Below, piece after piece: positions 8,376 through 16,554 of a DNA stretch of 59,886 nucleotides; within the stretch, counting starts at the first letter, position 1, and every line of letters begins with the position of its first letter. Origin of the DNA: Colwellia sp. (GTDB lineage: Bacteria; Pseudomonadota; Gammaproteobacteria; Enterobacterales; Alteromonadaceae). Below the pieces are notes generated by a model that saw nothing but the letters and a program-made list of their open reading frames with translations, was not told the origin of the DNA and searched no databases. Made by a program: the position numbers and the translations under genes. The stretch covers positions 1 to 59,886 of the forward strand of contig JALJPB010000021.1 of NCBI GenBank assembly GCA_022969175.1, read 5' to 3'.

Positions 8376-8786
8376 TTGGTAAAAAGAGAGTTCAAATATC
8401 AAAATGAGTCGGGAAATAAACAAGGTAATTGGTATGTTAACCGGTTAGATTACTTTGAATTTCACCGATTTGAAAAATTCAATCGATACCGTATTTATTG
8501 TGTAATAGCTATTTTACTTTCACTCTCTTTATTTCATTTTTTCAACTTGTTTTTTAGTTGCATTCTCTTCTACGCCATTTATATTGCCGTGCAAACATTA
8601 TCAATATTTCATTCTCAAACTTGTCGTTTTAAAGGTTACTTCCTTTACCCCAAAAGGTTTATCACGCGCCTAAAGTGTTATAAAAAAGAAGTGGATATTC
8701 TCGATTTTGATAGCATAGCGACCATGGGTAATTCTGGGGAGAAATTTGATATAACCAATGCGATCGCTAGAAATAAACAGCATTAG
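8376..8786 (+). CDS. Small unknown membrane protein
   Basis: I do not recognise this protein. An AAGGA at 8364-8368 points to a TTG start at 8376, giving 136 residues. The open frame also reaches an ATG at 8343 that would overlap the channel gene. The protein has two adjacent hydrophobic segments around residues 35-75 (YCVIAILLSLSLFHFF and SCILFYAIYIAVQ), flanked by basic soluble parts, and a short polar tail. The placement four bases after the channel gene suggests co-expression with it. No catalytic motif is visible. Confidence 0.6.
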   Translation: MVKREFKYQNESGNKQGNWYVNRLDYFEFHRFEKFNRYRIYCVIAILLSLSLFHFFNLFFSCILFYAIYIAVQTLSIFHSQTCRFKGYFLYPKRFITRLKCYKKEVDILDFDSIATMGNSGEKFDITNAIARNKQH

Positions 8787-8808
8787 GACCTGTCGACCTA
8801 ATGCTGTT
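8776..8808. terminator. Terminator between convergent genes
   Basis: A perfect 12-bp inverted repeat, AACAGCATTAGG at 8776-8787 and CCTAATGCTGTT at 8797-8808, includes the stop codon of the plus-strand gene. On the minus strand it is followed by a TTTATTT tract, so it mainly serves tesB. Confidence 0.75.
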
Positions 8809-8816
8809 ATAAAACT

Positions 8817-9674
8817 TTACCGCTGACGAATAACCCCCTCCTGCATTGTCGAGGCAACCAATTGACCCTGACGATTATATATTTTTCCACGCACTAAGCC
8901 TCTTCCACTTGTCGCTGAAGGACTTTCAGTTGAATAAAGCAACCAATCATCAAAGCGGAAAGGTCGATGAAACCACATGGCATGATCAATCGTCGCAATT
9001 TGGAAATTCCTTTGCCAATGGCTAACACCATGAGGCATTAGTGATGTCGGTAAAAAATGAAAGTCTGAAGTATAAGCCAACATATAAGTATGAATACGAA
9101 GATCATCAGGCAAGGTACCATTAGCTTTTATCCACATATTACATATTGCTGGCATTTTCTCAGGATTTAACCAGTTGTATTGCTCAACAGGTCTGATTTC
9201 TATAGGTTTCTCGGCTAGATATATTCCACGAACACTCTCTGGTAAATGGGCTTGATTAGCTTTGATGAAATCACCATAGGATGGGATATTATCGGGGCCG
9301 GCCACATTAGGCATTGACTCTTGATGATCAAAACCTTCTTCAGGTTTTTGAAATGAAGCTGTCATATAAAAGATAGCTTTACCATTTTGAATGGCTTGTA
9401 TACGTCGAGTACTAAAGCTTTTACCATCTCTAATATTTTCTACTTCATATACTACAGGTTTTTTAGCATCTCCTGGGCGTAGGAAATATGAATGAAGAGA
9501 GTGAACATTACGACTTTTATCAATAGTTTCTTGAGCTGCAGATAAAGCTTGCCCCATGACCTGACCACCAAACAAAGCCGGTAGTCCAAGATCTTGACTT
9601 TGTCCTCGATAAATTCCCTGCTCAATAACTTCTAGTTTTAGTAATGCAGAAAGGTCATCTAGTACTTTACTCAT
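8817..9674 (-). CDS. tesB: Acyl-CoA thioesterase II
   Basis: This cytosolic enzyme hydrolyses medium- and long-chain acyl-CoA to free fatty acid and CoA. The 285-residue length and double-hotdog layout fit TesB. Visible landmarks are FGGQVMGQALSAA and HSLHSYFLRPGD in the first hotdog, and TIDHAMWFHRPFR with the catalytic aspartate plus the C-terminal STMQEGVIRQR with the catalytic glutamine in the second. It is monocistronic, and the upstream gap to 9859 is AT-rich and holds divergent promoters. Confidence 0.96.
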   Translation of the reverse strand: MSKVLDDLSALLKLEVIEQGIYRGQSQDLGLPALFGGQVMGQALSAAQETIDKSRNVHSLHSYFLRPGDAKKPVVYEVENIRDGKSFSTRRIQAIQNGKAIFYMTASFQKPEEGFDHQESMPNVAGPDNIPSYGDFIKANQAHLPESVRGIYLAEKPIEIRPVEQYNWLNPEKMPAICNMWIKANGTLPDDLRIHTYMLAYTSDFHFLPTSLMPHGVSHWQRNFQIATIDHAMWFHRPFRFDDWLLYSTESPSATSGRGLVRGKIYNRQGQLVASTMQEGVIRQR

Positions 9675-9859
9675 TTTATCAATTCTCTATTGCGGGGTCA
9701 GTTCAATATATTTTATAAGAAAAACATCTGCCATTTTTATCGTATTTAATTATCTTTGCTCGTAATTAAATAATGTAACATACTAATGTTGTTGAAATTA
9801 TAGTCAATATAATATAAATTAAAAACCATTAGTAAATATATAATCTTATAGGTCTGTTA

Positions 9860-10117
9860 ATGGAAGCATTATCAACGAGAGAACTACTATTAGAAAGACG
9901 CTCTGTATTAAGTACTTCTTCAAATTTATGGGATCAGTTAACTTTGGCACAAAAATTTTCAGCCAGTAGTTTAACTCAATTTGGTTATGAGCTTGCTTTC
10001 ATTAGAGAGTCGAATAGCCCTGAAAACCTAGCCGTTCTACTTTGTGGTCAAACTAGTGCAACTATAACAAATGATGGTGAAATAAATACCGCACCACAAA
10101 TTATTATTCGCCCTTAA
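9860..10117 (+). CDS. Small conserved-looking protein of unknown function
   Basis: I do not recognise this 85-residue protein. It is soluble and has no signal peptide, cysteine cluster or metal motif; the single cysteine is in LLCGQT. The order is helical N-terminus, FGYELAFIRES, then a strand-rich end with ITNDGEI and IIIRP. Codon use and composition match neighbouring genes, and the gene has its own promoter-sized gap, so it is probably real. It converges with the 10137 gene, only 19 bases away. No functional hint comes from the context. Confidence 0.6.
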   Translation: MEALSTRELLLERRSVLSTSSNLWDQLTLAQKFSASSLTQFGYELAFIRESNSPENLAVLLCGQTSATITNDGEINTAPQIIIRP

Positions 10118-10136
10118 TACCTAATAAATATCTAAG

Positions 10137-10628
10137 CTACTTCTTATCTTGAGGTTGCTCTAGATTTACCAGCAAAGCCTCAACTAGCGAAACAAAACCA
10201 TTTAAATTATTACTGGACCACATACGCTTTATTTGTGCATCCCTCTTACCTAAATATTGATTAAACTCTTTAAAAGCACTGCTATCGATAAGTTGGTAAC
10301 ACCTTTGAGTTATTGGTTTTAACCTTTCTTTACCCTTTAAACACTCAGCAAAAATAGTTGAATAGTTATTGATAAGCGGTGCAATTTGTTTAATGTTTTC
10401 CTCATTTGCTTGGGGCCTGTTTTTTAGCTCCTGAAACCGATTTCTTGCAAATTCTTCATAGCGACTGGCGAGTAATGCCATCGAGTCAATTAATACTTTA
10501 TTTTCTTTTCTAGCTATATTTCCATCACGTTTCGCTAAAATAACTTCACGTTGTAACTTCTCGGCTCGAAAGAAAAAGTAAATACTAATAGCGACAAATA
10601 TCGCCATAATAGATAAAACAAAAATCAT
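10137..10628 (-). CDS. Single-pass membrane coiled-coil protein, unknown
   Basis: This 163-residue protein has one N-terminal membrane helix (IFVLSIMAIFVAISIYFFF) followed by a charged helical stretch likely to form a coiled coil (EKLQREVILAKRDGNIARKENK). The rest is a soluble helical domain, presumably in the cytoplasm. It starts two bases after the stop of the TPR/GGDEF-like gene, so the two are almost certainly one operon and the products may work together at the membrane. No enzymatic motif is seen. Confidence 0.65.
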   Translation of the reverse strand: MIFVLSIMAIFVAISIYFFFRAEKLQREVILAKRDGNIARKENKVLIDSMALLASRYEEFARNRFQELKNRPQANEENIKQIAPLINNYSTIFAECLKGKERLKPITQRCYQLIDSSAFKEFNQYLGKRDAQIKRMWSSNNLNGFVSLVEALLVNLEQPQDKK

Positions 10629-10630
10629 TA

Positions 10631-12535
10631 CTACAACCCACTATTTTTTTTGCTGCTATATTCAATGCCAGAACCCGCTGGAGCAGCAGTTTCACTTAAA
10701 CGTGATAAAAATATATAAGGATCGATATCCTGCACGCTTGGCGTATCTAATGTGAAGTGAATATTAACTGAAAAATCGCCTAAATTGGCAAAAAACCTAA
10801 CATTTAATGCATCTTTTAATTGTTCAAATTCTTTTTCAACATCTTGGCTAGATTGATGTGGGTATAATAGTAAATATTCACCTTCATTAATTAAACCAAC
10901 AGAATCAAATTCACCAATATGTTCATTTATAAGCGTAGCTATTGTTTTACTAACCTCAGTAAGTATTTTTTTATTAAACCTAAAGGTAAGTTCTTTCCAA
11001 TTGTCAATTGATATATAACCTATTGAAATAGGGTAATCATACTTCCTTGCTTTTTTATAAGCACGTTGATAAATTTGTTTCGTCGCTATTGGGCTTTCTA
11101 AAAAATATAAAGGTTTTTCTCTTTCATCATAAGCAATATTAATCCGCCTTGATCTTTCTTTAATGGCATAAACAATAATAAATACAATTAAAACAATTAC
11201 TAAAATAGATAATATAAAAATAATATAAGCTTGTTTTTTAAACTTCTTTGAATATGTTGCTGACAGTTCACTTTTTTCAGCAAGTTTTATTACTAACTGC
11301 CTACTTTTATCTTGCTCAGGCAAACTATTATTTCGTAATAAAATATTAGATAACTTATTTTCAGAAAATTGCTGATTAGCGACAATATACTGATTAAGTA
11401 AATACAGCGCTTTTTCATATTTCCCTTTGGATTCATACATAGCAGATAACAATAAATATAATTCCATTTGTTCATTGATTAACACCATACTTACCATGAC
11501 TTTTTCTGCTTGCTGCAAAAATTGATGAGCAGACTCAATTTTCTCGTTAGCATAGCTAGACTTTGCTAAAGCAATAACTACATTTAAATAGGGCTTATCA
11601 AGACTTTGTATCTTAAATATTTTCTCCGCTTTTAGTAGTGCTATATATGATGCTTTAAAATCGTTTTGTAACAATAGCACTTCACCTAAACCAAGCTCCG
11701 CATAAGCAAGCTGTACATCAGATTCTTTTTCTTGAGCATATTTCTTAGTTTCCCAATAAGCATTATAGGCATCATCAAGCATGCCTAATCGGTGATAAGA
11801 GCGCGCTAAATTATAATAAGTAACAGCCAAGTCAGACTTTAATGACAAGTCATATCGCAATTTTAATATTTTTTGATTAATAGTCAGTGCTGTTTTAAAG
11901 TCCCCTAAATAATAATGGGCAGTCGCTATGATCTCTAACAATTCAATATTTTCAGAGAATGCCTGATTTTTTTCAATAATACTTTCTACTTTTTGAAGAC
12001 CTTCAAAGGCTTTTTCATACTCTGCCAGTAGTGCATACGCCATTGACCGGTAGGCTAGAGTCAGTAACATATACTTTGTATTTACTGTGCTTTTTGCGAT
12101 TAAAATAGCATCATTAGAAATTTCTAATACTTTATGGTATTGACCCTTTGCATAGTACCCCGACGCCACTTTAAGTAATAAGTTAAGTTTTAGCGACAGG
12201 TCATTAATCGATAACATCAGTCCATCGTTTGCAAACTGAAAAGCGCGATCTACATCATTTTTATTACTTGCTACATTTGCCAACAAAATAAATACTTTAG
12301 CAATAGTATTTTTAGAATAGAGTTTTCGCTGTTTAATAACTTCACTCGAGACGCTAATAACTTCATCAGATACTAAAGAGTTTTTAGTTAAATTAAAAAA
12401 CTCTTCTATTTTCTGAGTGTTTTTTTCAATCGCTAATGAAAGTGCAATATCTTCAGAAGCTAAGGCATTAAGTGAGTGAAGATTCAACAATATAAATATA
12501 ATCAATATTATCAATTTCATATAAATAAATTTCAC
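10631..12535 (-). CDS. TPR sensor protein with degenerate GGDEF domain
   Basis: This 634-residue membrane protein has a signal-like N-terminus, about ten helical TPR-like repeats (roughly residues 60-400) outside the cytoplasm, a membrane helix near 440-465, and a C-terminal GGDEF-type fold from about 485. The catalytic loop reads NEGEY (550-554) instead of GGDEF, and there is no RxxD site, so it is probably not a cyclase. It may instead bind nucleotide or transmit a signal by contact. The start is a GTG at 12535 or the ATG at 12520; both precede the signal segment. It forms an operon with the small coiled-coil protein downstream. Confidence 0.75.
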   Translation of the reverse strand: MKFIYMKLIILIIFILLNLHSLNALASEDIALSLAIEKNTQKIEEFFNLTKNSLVSDEVISVSSEVIKQRKLYSKNTIAKVFILLANVASNKNDVDRAFQFANDGLMLSINDLSLKLNLLLKVASGYYAKGQYHKVLEISNDAILIAKSTVNTKYMLLTLAYRSMAYALLAEYEKAFEGLQKVESIIEKNQAFSENIELLEIIATAHYYLGDFKTALTINQKILKLRYDLSLKSDLAVTYYNLARSYHRLGMLDDAYNAYWETKKYAQEKESDVQLAYAELGLGEVLLLQNDFKASYIALLKAEKIFKIQSLDKPYLNVVIALAKSSYANEKIESAHQFLQQAEKVMVSMVLINEQMELYLLLSAMYESKGKYEKALYLLNQYIVANQQFSENKLSNILLRNNSLPEQDKSRQLVIKLAEKSELSATYSKKFKKQAYIIFILSILVIVLIVFIIVYAIKERSRRINIAYDEREKPLYFLESPIATKQIYQRAYKKARKYDYPISIGYISIDNWKELTFRFNKKILTEVSKTIATLINEHIGEFDSVGLINEGEYLLLYPHQSSQDVEKEFEQLKDALNVRFFANLGDFSVNIHFTLDTPSVQDIDPYIFLSRLSETAAPAGSGIEYSSKKNSGL

Positions 12536-12651
12536 CTAACCCTAATTATTAAACCAATTAAAATTGTACCGCATTTAATTATTATCTGTTAGTTTGAATA
12601 AAATAAATATTTTTAGTGTTTATTTCTATTTCTTGTTTTATACTAGTTGTT

Positions 12652-12776
12652 GAGCTTCTAAAGCTCGTCAAGGGCAAATCTGGTGAAAACCAGAGACGCA
12701 AAGTTACCGGTCTAAAGGGAAACCTATGATAGCGGGACTGCCAAATTTAGATATAGTGGGGGCTTGTCTATTTTTT
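12652..12776 (+). ncRNA. Cyclic-di-GMP-I (GEMM) riboswitch with candidate expression platform
   Basis: The aptamer core runs from about 12661 to 12745. It shows GGGCAAA (12672-12678), a 6-bp stem TCTGGT/ACCAGA closed by a GAAA tetraloop (12679-12694), GACGCAAAG (12695-12703), CCGGTCTAA (12707 on) and TAGCGGGACTGCC (12730-12742). These fall in the same order as in the known GEMM-I consensus. By-eye alignment puts a G (12667) where Vc2 has G20, favouring c-di-GMP over cGAMP. AAGCTC (12661-12666) can pair with GAGCTT before it or GGGCTT (12760-12765) after it. A stem GAC-GCC/GGC-GTC (12736-12742/12761-12768) precedes six T residues (12771-12776). The downstream gene is a GGDEF protein. Confidence 0.87.
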
Positions 12777-12997
12777 ACAGTTTGCTTTCATTTCCGCGGT
12801 ATTCTTTGCGTGCCTTCCCTTCTCTTCCTATTATCCACACTCTGACTAACTACTACTAATCTACTGATAATTAACTACTTTTATTTCAAAGCGTAATTTT
12901 TCTATAATTTACCGATTAAAAGCTAGATGTTTACTAAAATTTACTAGAAAATGGTTTTCTAAATGCTTTCAATTTTACTTTAGTTAAAGGCTACGTA
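12777..12997 (+). other. Long leader between riboswitch and GGDEF gene
   Basis: About 220 bases separate the riboswitch T run from the TTG start of the GGDEF gene. The first part is pyrimidine-rich, the second very AT-rich. I see no gene or second aptamer, and an additional internal promoter cannot be excluded. Confidence 0.45.
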
Positions 12998-13975
12998 TTG
13001 AAATATCATGACTCTATAAAAAAAGCCAATCAAGTAATGGTTTTAGCTATTGAGCAATTAATAACTTGGAAACTCGCCCCAACCCCTATTAATTATACTG
13101 TTAGTTATGAGTATCTAAGCAAAAAAAATTCGGCTTTAATATCAAGCCTTAAATTACGCCTTGATGACGGTATAAGCTTAGATAATTTCTTCATTGAAGA
13201 ACTTTATAAATCTCACATTTTAGGGCAAAGTAAGTTTCGTGAGGGCATAGTCGAAGAATTAGACAATGTTCTCACTAGCATGCAAAAAAACTGTCGGCAA
13301 TCTTTCTCTTCTGCAACAAGCTTTATCAATCAACTTGATGATAATACTGCAAACATTGAATCAAATGACCATCAAGCAGTATTGACTGCGATAAAGCAAT
13401 TACGCCATGCATCGGTTTCTTTTAAATCAACTCAAAAGGCCTTGCTTAAGCAACTAGAGCAATCACAACAACATAGCAAAGACTTAAGAGATGAACTTAA
13501 GGAAGTTAGAAAAGAAATTGATTTAGATCCCGTTACCGGTCTTTACAAACGCAAAGCTATATCTAAATATGTTGAAGAATGGCACAGCCAAGACCCTAAC
13601 AAAAACATTGCTGTTATCATCATAAATATAAACCAACTATCTGAATTTAGTCAGCGATTTGGTTCTCTGTTAGGTGATGTGATTTTATCAAAAATAGCTA
13701 ACAAAATTAGCAGCTATGTCAATAATAGCGGTATTCCCGTGCGAACTGGCGGTGATGAATTTTTAATTTTGTTGCCCGAGGTCGAAAAAAGTACAGCAAC
13801 TGAAATCGCAGAAAAAATTAGTTTTGGCGTAGAAAAACTTCGTTTTGTTAGTGTACAAACAGGTGTAAGATTACCTAAAATATCTGTTTCATTAGGTGTA
13901 AGTGCGGGTCATTTAAAAGAACCGATAGAAACTTGTATTAACAGAGCAAGGCAGGCTATCGTCACATCCAATTAA
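12998..13975 (+). CDS. Diguanylate cyclase (GGDEF), riboswitch-linked
   Basis: This cytosolic 325-residue protein should make cyclic-di-GMP from two GTP. The N-terminal 150 residues are helical, followed by a coiled coil (about 140-175) and a GGDEF domain that opens with DLDPVTGLYKRKA. The signature GGDEF is intact at 251-255. The RxxD inhibitory site that normally lies five residues before it is missing (the stretch reads NNSGIPVRT), so product feedback by that route is unlikely. The start is TTG with AAAGG seven bases upstream; the nearby ATG at 13008 is out of frame. It is the first gene after a c-di-GMP riboswitch. Confidence 0.87.
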   Translation: MKYHDSIKKANQVMVLAIEQLITWKLAPTPINYTVSYEYLSKKNSALISSLKLRLDDGISLDNFFIEELYKSHILGQSKFREGIVEELDNVLTSMQKNCRQSFSSATSFINQLDDNTANIESNDHQAVLTAIKQLRHASVSFKSTQKALLKQLEQSQQHSKDLRDELKEVRKEIDLDPVTGLYKRKAISKYVEEWHSQDPNKNIAVIIININQLSEFSQRFGSLLGDVILSKIANKISSYVNNSGIPVRTGGDEFLILLPEVEKSTATEIAEKISFGVEKLRFVSVQTGVRLPKISVSLGVSAGHLKEPIETCINRARQAIVTSN

Positions 13976-13991
13976 GGTCGCTCCACTGATT

Positions 13992-14450
13992 TTATCTATC
14001 TAACTTTTCAGCTAGTTGATCAATAGTTTCTTCTGAAAATATTTCTATACCGTGTGAAGACAGTAATTGGCTTGTTAAGCCTTGGCCTAATTTTTTTGTA
14101 TTAGAAAAAGAACCATCATAAATTTTTAGACTACCGCAAGAAGGGCTGTATTCTTTCAACAATGCAAACTTAATCATATGTTTATGGCAAAGGTCTAAAG
14201 CCGATTTCGCCCCAAAAAGAAACGCTTCGGTTACATCGACTCCTTCACTATTAATCACACGGGAGGTTTCAGGGTTTATTTCGGCAGGACTTCTAGGAAC
14301 AGACAATCCTCCTGCAACTTCTGGGCAGATGCTAATAAACCGATTTTGCTTTAGCCATAACGCCATTAATTGGTGGGATAATGGTTTAATTTCACCATTG
14401 TAACGAACAAGCTGCCCTAAAAAACATCCGCTAACTAAAATTTTATCCAT
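13992..14450 (-). CDS. DUF523 family protein
   Basis: This 152-residue protein is a complete DUF523 domain. Hallmarks are LVSGCFLGQLVRYNG at the start, CPEVAGGLSVPRSPAEI near residue 42, and LLKEYSPSCGS near 98-108. The conserved cysteines and glycines suggest a metal or Fe-S site, but the family has no firmly established function. E. coli-type relatives are longer proteins with a second DUF1722 domain, which is absent here. It follows the GAF-GGDEF gene by 21 bases in the same direction and could share its transcript. Confidence 0.9.
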   Translation of the reverse strand: MDKILVSGCFLGQLVRYNGEIKPLSHQLMALWLKQNRFISICPEVAGGLSVPRSPAEINPETSRVINSEGVDVTEAFLFGAKSALDLCHKHMIKFALLKEYSPSCGSLKIYDGSFSNTKKLGQGLTSQLLSSHGIEIFSEETIDQLAEKLDR

Positions 14451-14471
14451 GACTATTGTCTCGGTAGTAAC

Positions 14472-15746
14472 TTAAATGTTTTTATAATAACGTGAGTTTG
14501 CTTGGGCGACTACCGCACAATTTCGTCCTCTATTTTTTGCTGCATATAACGCCTTGTCGGCTTGAATAATGAGTTGTTGTGTCGAGACAGCATGATTAGG
14601 ATAAATGGCAACACCTATCGATAGAGTTATAGTACCTAAATTTTGTTCTTCACAACTTAAACAAAGGCCATTAATACAATTGATAAGCTTTTCAGCTAAT
14701 ACATATGCATCTCTTAAATTTGTATCTGGACATATTATTATAAACTCTTCTCCGCCATATCGGCAGGCAATATCCTCTAAGCGCAAATTACTTTTAAACT
14801 GTTCTGCAATATTTTTTAGTACAAAATCGCCAACCTCATGACCGAATTTATCGTTAAAGTTCTTAAAGTGATCTAAATCTATCATTAATACCGCAAGATG
14901 GTTTTCATGGCGCTCTGCTCTATGTAGTGCTGGTTCGAATGCTTCCATCATGAATCGTCGGTTATATAGATTGGTTAAAGGGTCACGAATAGCCTGACTC
15001 CTTAATTTATCTTTCAAGCGTAAATTCGAAAGCGCAAAACTAATTTGTTCTGCTAGGTTTGTTACGATTAAACGTAGCTCATCACCAATGACGACCTGAG
15101 TAGTGACAAAATTCATTATTCCTAATATGCCTTGTTGGTCTACTAAATTTACACACAGCGATTGTTCGCTATAAGGGCAGAGCTTTGAAGAGCAGGCGTG
15201 AAGTTGATTTACCTTAGAATTCTTATCTCGATTTAGCTGCTGATCTTTCCAGTATTTAGCAGGTATCATTGATGAATCACTAGACCAATCTTTACCCCAG
15301 TGAGTTAATTCTGTTATTTCTTGGGTATCATCTTTAATAAGAAATACGGCACCACTGAGGGCAGGTAATAGCTTGGGGATGATGGTATGTAAAACTTTAG
15401 CGGCATCATCAACACCATTGACACTATTGAGCATGGTGCTCATAGTTTGAATTAATGTAATTTCTCGGGTTTTCTTAATTAATAGCTTTTCTTGAACATT
15501 TTTTTCTTTTTGAATCTCATCATTCATCAACTGAATCATTACAGAGCTAAGCAATGAAATAAAAAGTATTGTAAATAAGGTAATTGCAAATATATACCAT
15601 CGTAGTTCTAGTATACTTTTAGAATAATTTGTAATGGCATTTGATAAAGCTTTTTCAAAATGATGTTCCACAACAAACATATTGATCAAAAAAGCACTAA
15701 TGACTACCAGGATTGGTATTATTATTATTCTTAATTGTAGTTTCAT
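14472..15746 (-). CDS. Membrane diguanylate cyclase with GAF-like sensor
   Basis: This 424-residue protein has two membrane helices (about 8-28 and 50-72), a coiled coil, a GAF-like domain (about 95-245) and a GGDEF domain. GGEEF is intact at 331-335, and RLED exactly five residues before it is a good RxxD inhibitory site, so it should be an active, product-inhibited cyclase. The GAF part contains several cysteines (ACSSKLCPYSEQSLCVN), which might bind a metal or respond to redox state. It lies upstream of the DUF523 gene. Confidence 0.88.
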   Translation of the reverse strand: MKLQLRIIIIPILVVISAFLINMFVVEHHFEKALSNAITNYSKSILELRWYIFAITLFTILFISLLSSVMIQLMNDEIQKEKNVQEKLLIKKTREITLIQTMSTMLNSVNGVDDAAKVLHTIIPKLLPALSGAVFLIKDDTQEITELTHWGKDWSSDSSMIPAKYWKDQQLNRDKNSKVNQLHACSSKLCPYSEQSLCVNLVDQQGILGIMNFVTTQVVIGDELRLIVTNLAEQISFALSNLRLKDKLRSQAIRDPLTNLYNRRFMMEAFEPALHRAERHENHLAVLMIDLDHFKNFNDKFGHEVGDFVLKNIAEQFKSNLRLEDIACRYGGEEFIIICPDTNLRDAYVLAEKLINCINGLCLSCEEQNLGTITLSIGVAIYPNHAVSTQQLIIQADKALYAAKNRGRNCAVVAQANSRYYKNI

Positions 15747-16128
15747 AACTTTGTGGACTTTACATTTATTAGTTAACCCAAACCCTTCAATTCACCTAAA
15801 ATAGCGAAAGAGTTAGATCATTTATTATAAGTATTTTAGTTAATACACAAGCATAACTATAATGAGTATAGTCAAAATGTAAAAATATGCTTAAATTTAT
15901 TTGAAAAATAAAACAAAAAATTAAAATTGATCGATAAAACTCCATAAAAATATATTTTGAGCATTCAACCAAAATTATACTTGTGATTGTCTGAAATCTT
16001 CGCTTTTATCAAGATATTCCCATTACTTTGATTGAAAATAAATATACTCAGAAAAAAATCAACAACAACTTAAATATTTTATATATAATCATAGAAGAAT
16101 TTTTAATCATCAATGAGATATAAGAACT
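15747..16128. other. AT-rich gap, divergent promoters
   Basis: About 380 bases of strongly AT-rich DNA between the divergent GAF-GGDEF and cytochrome c genes. A TATAAT hexamer lies at 16084-16089, some 40 bases before the cytochrome start, but without a good -35 box at standard spacing. No gene, repeat or structured RNA was seen. Confidence 0.45.
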
Positions 16129-16428
16129 ATGAAAAAACTTACTCTTGCTATCGCAGCAACCGTTATGATGACTTCTCCTGTTTTTGCTGGCGATGCAGCT
16201 GCAGGTAAAGCAAAGGCCGGTATGTGTGCGGCATGTCATGGTGCTGCAGGTATTTCTGCAATCCCTATGTACCCTAACCTTGCAGGCCAAAAAGAAGCTT
16301 ATCTTGCTAAACAGTTAAAAGACTTCAAATCAGGTGCTCGTAAAGATCCTGTTATGGCTCCAATGGCAATGGCTTTAAATGATGAAGATGTGGCTAACAT
16401 TGCTGCTTATTATGCTAGTTTAAAGTAA
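16129..16428 (+). CDS. Small periplasmic class I cytochrome c
   Basis: This 99-residue protein has a clean signal peptide cleaved near VFA-G at residue 20. The mature part of about 79 residues carries one haem motif, CAACH at 33-37, and an axial methionine probably within VMAPMA (76-79). Size and sequence fit the c553/c5-like cytochromes that shuttle electrons in the periplasm. It is monocistronic with a strong terminator just after it. The specific redox partner cannot be told from the context. Confidence 0.92.
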   Translation: MKKLTLAIAATVMMTSPVFAGDAAAGKAKAGMCAACHGAAGISAIPMYPNLAGQKEAYLAKQLKDFKSGARKDPVMAPMAMALNDEDVANIAAYYASLK

Positions 16429-16460
16429 AATAATTATTTTTCATTGTAAATAATTAACTT

Positions 16461-16485
16461 AAAAAGCGCTTTATCAGCGTTTTTT
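16461..16485 (+). terminator. Intrinsic terminator of the cytochrome c gene
   Basis: A 10-bp stem (16461-16470 with 16476-16485, one G-U pair) with a 5-nt loop and an eight-T tract, beginning 33 bases after the stop. Confidence 0.9.
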
Positions 16486-16554
16486 TTATACCAAAAGTAT
16501 CTATGCTAAGTCGTTATAATAAACGACCTAACCATGTGGTTTTCTATACCTATT

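Noticed and set aside
10631-12535. Active diguanylate cyclase
   Set aside because: The motif is NEGEY in place of GGDEF, so catalysis is unlikely.
16048-16290. Minus-strand frame over the cytochrome c gene, rich in cysteine and serine
   Set aside because: The cysteine richness is the reverse of the alanine-rich signal peptide and haem region; cytochrome c is unmistakable on the other strand.
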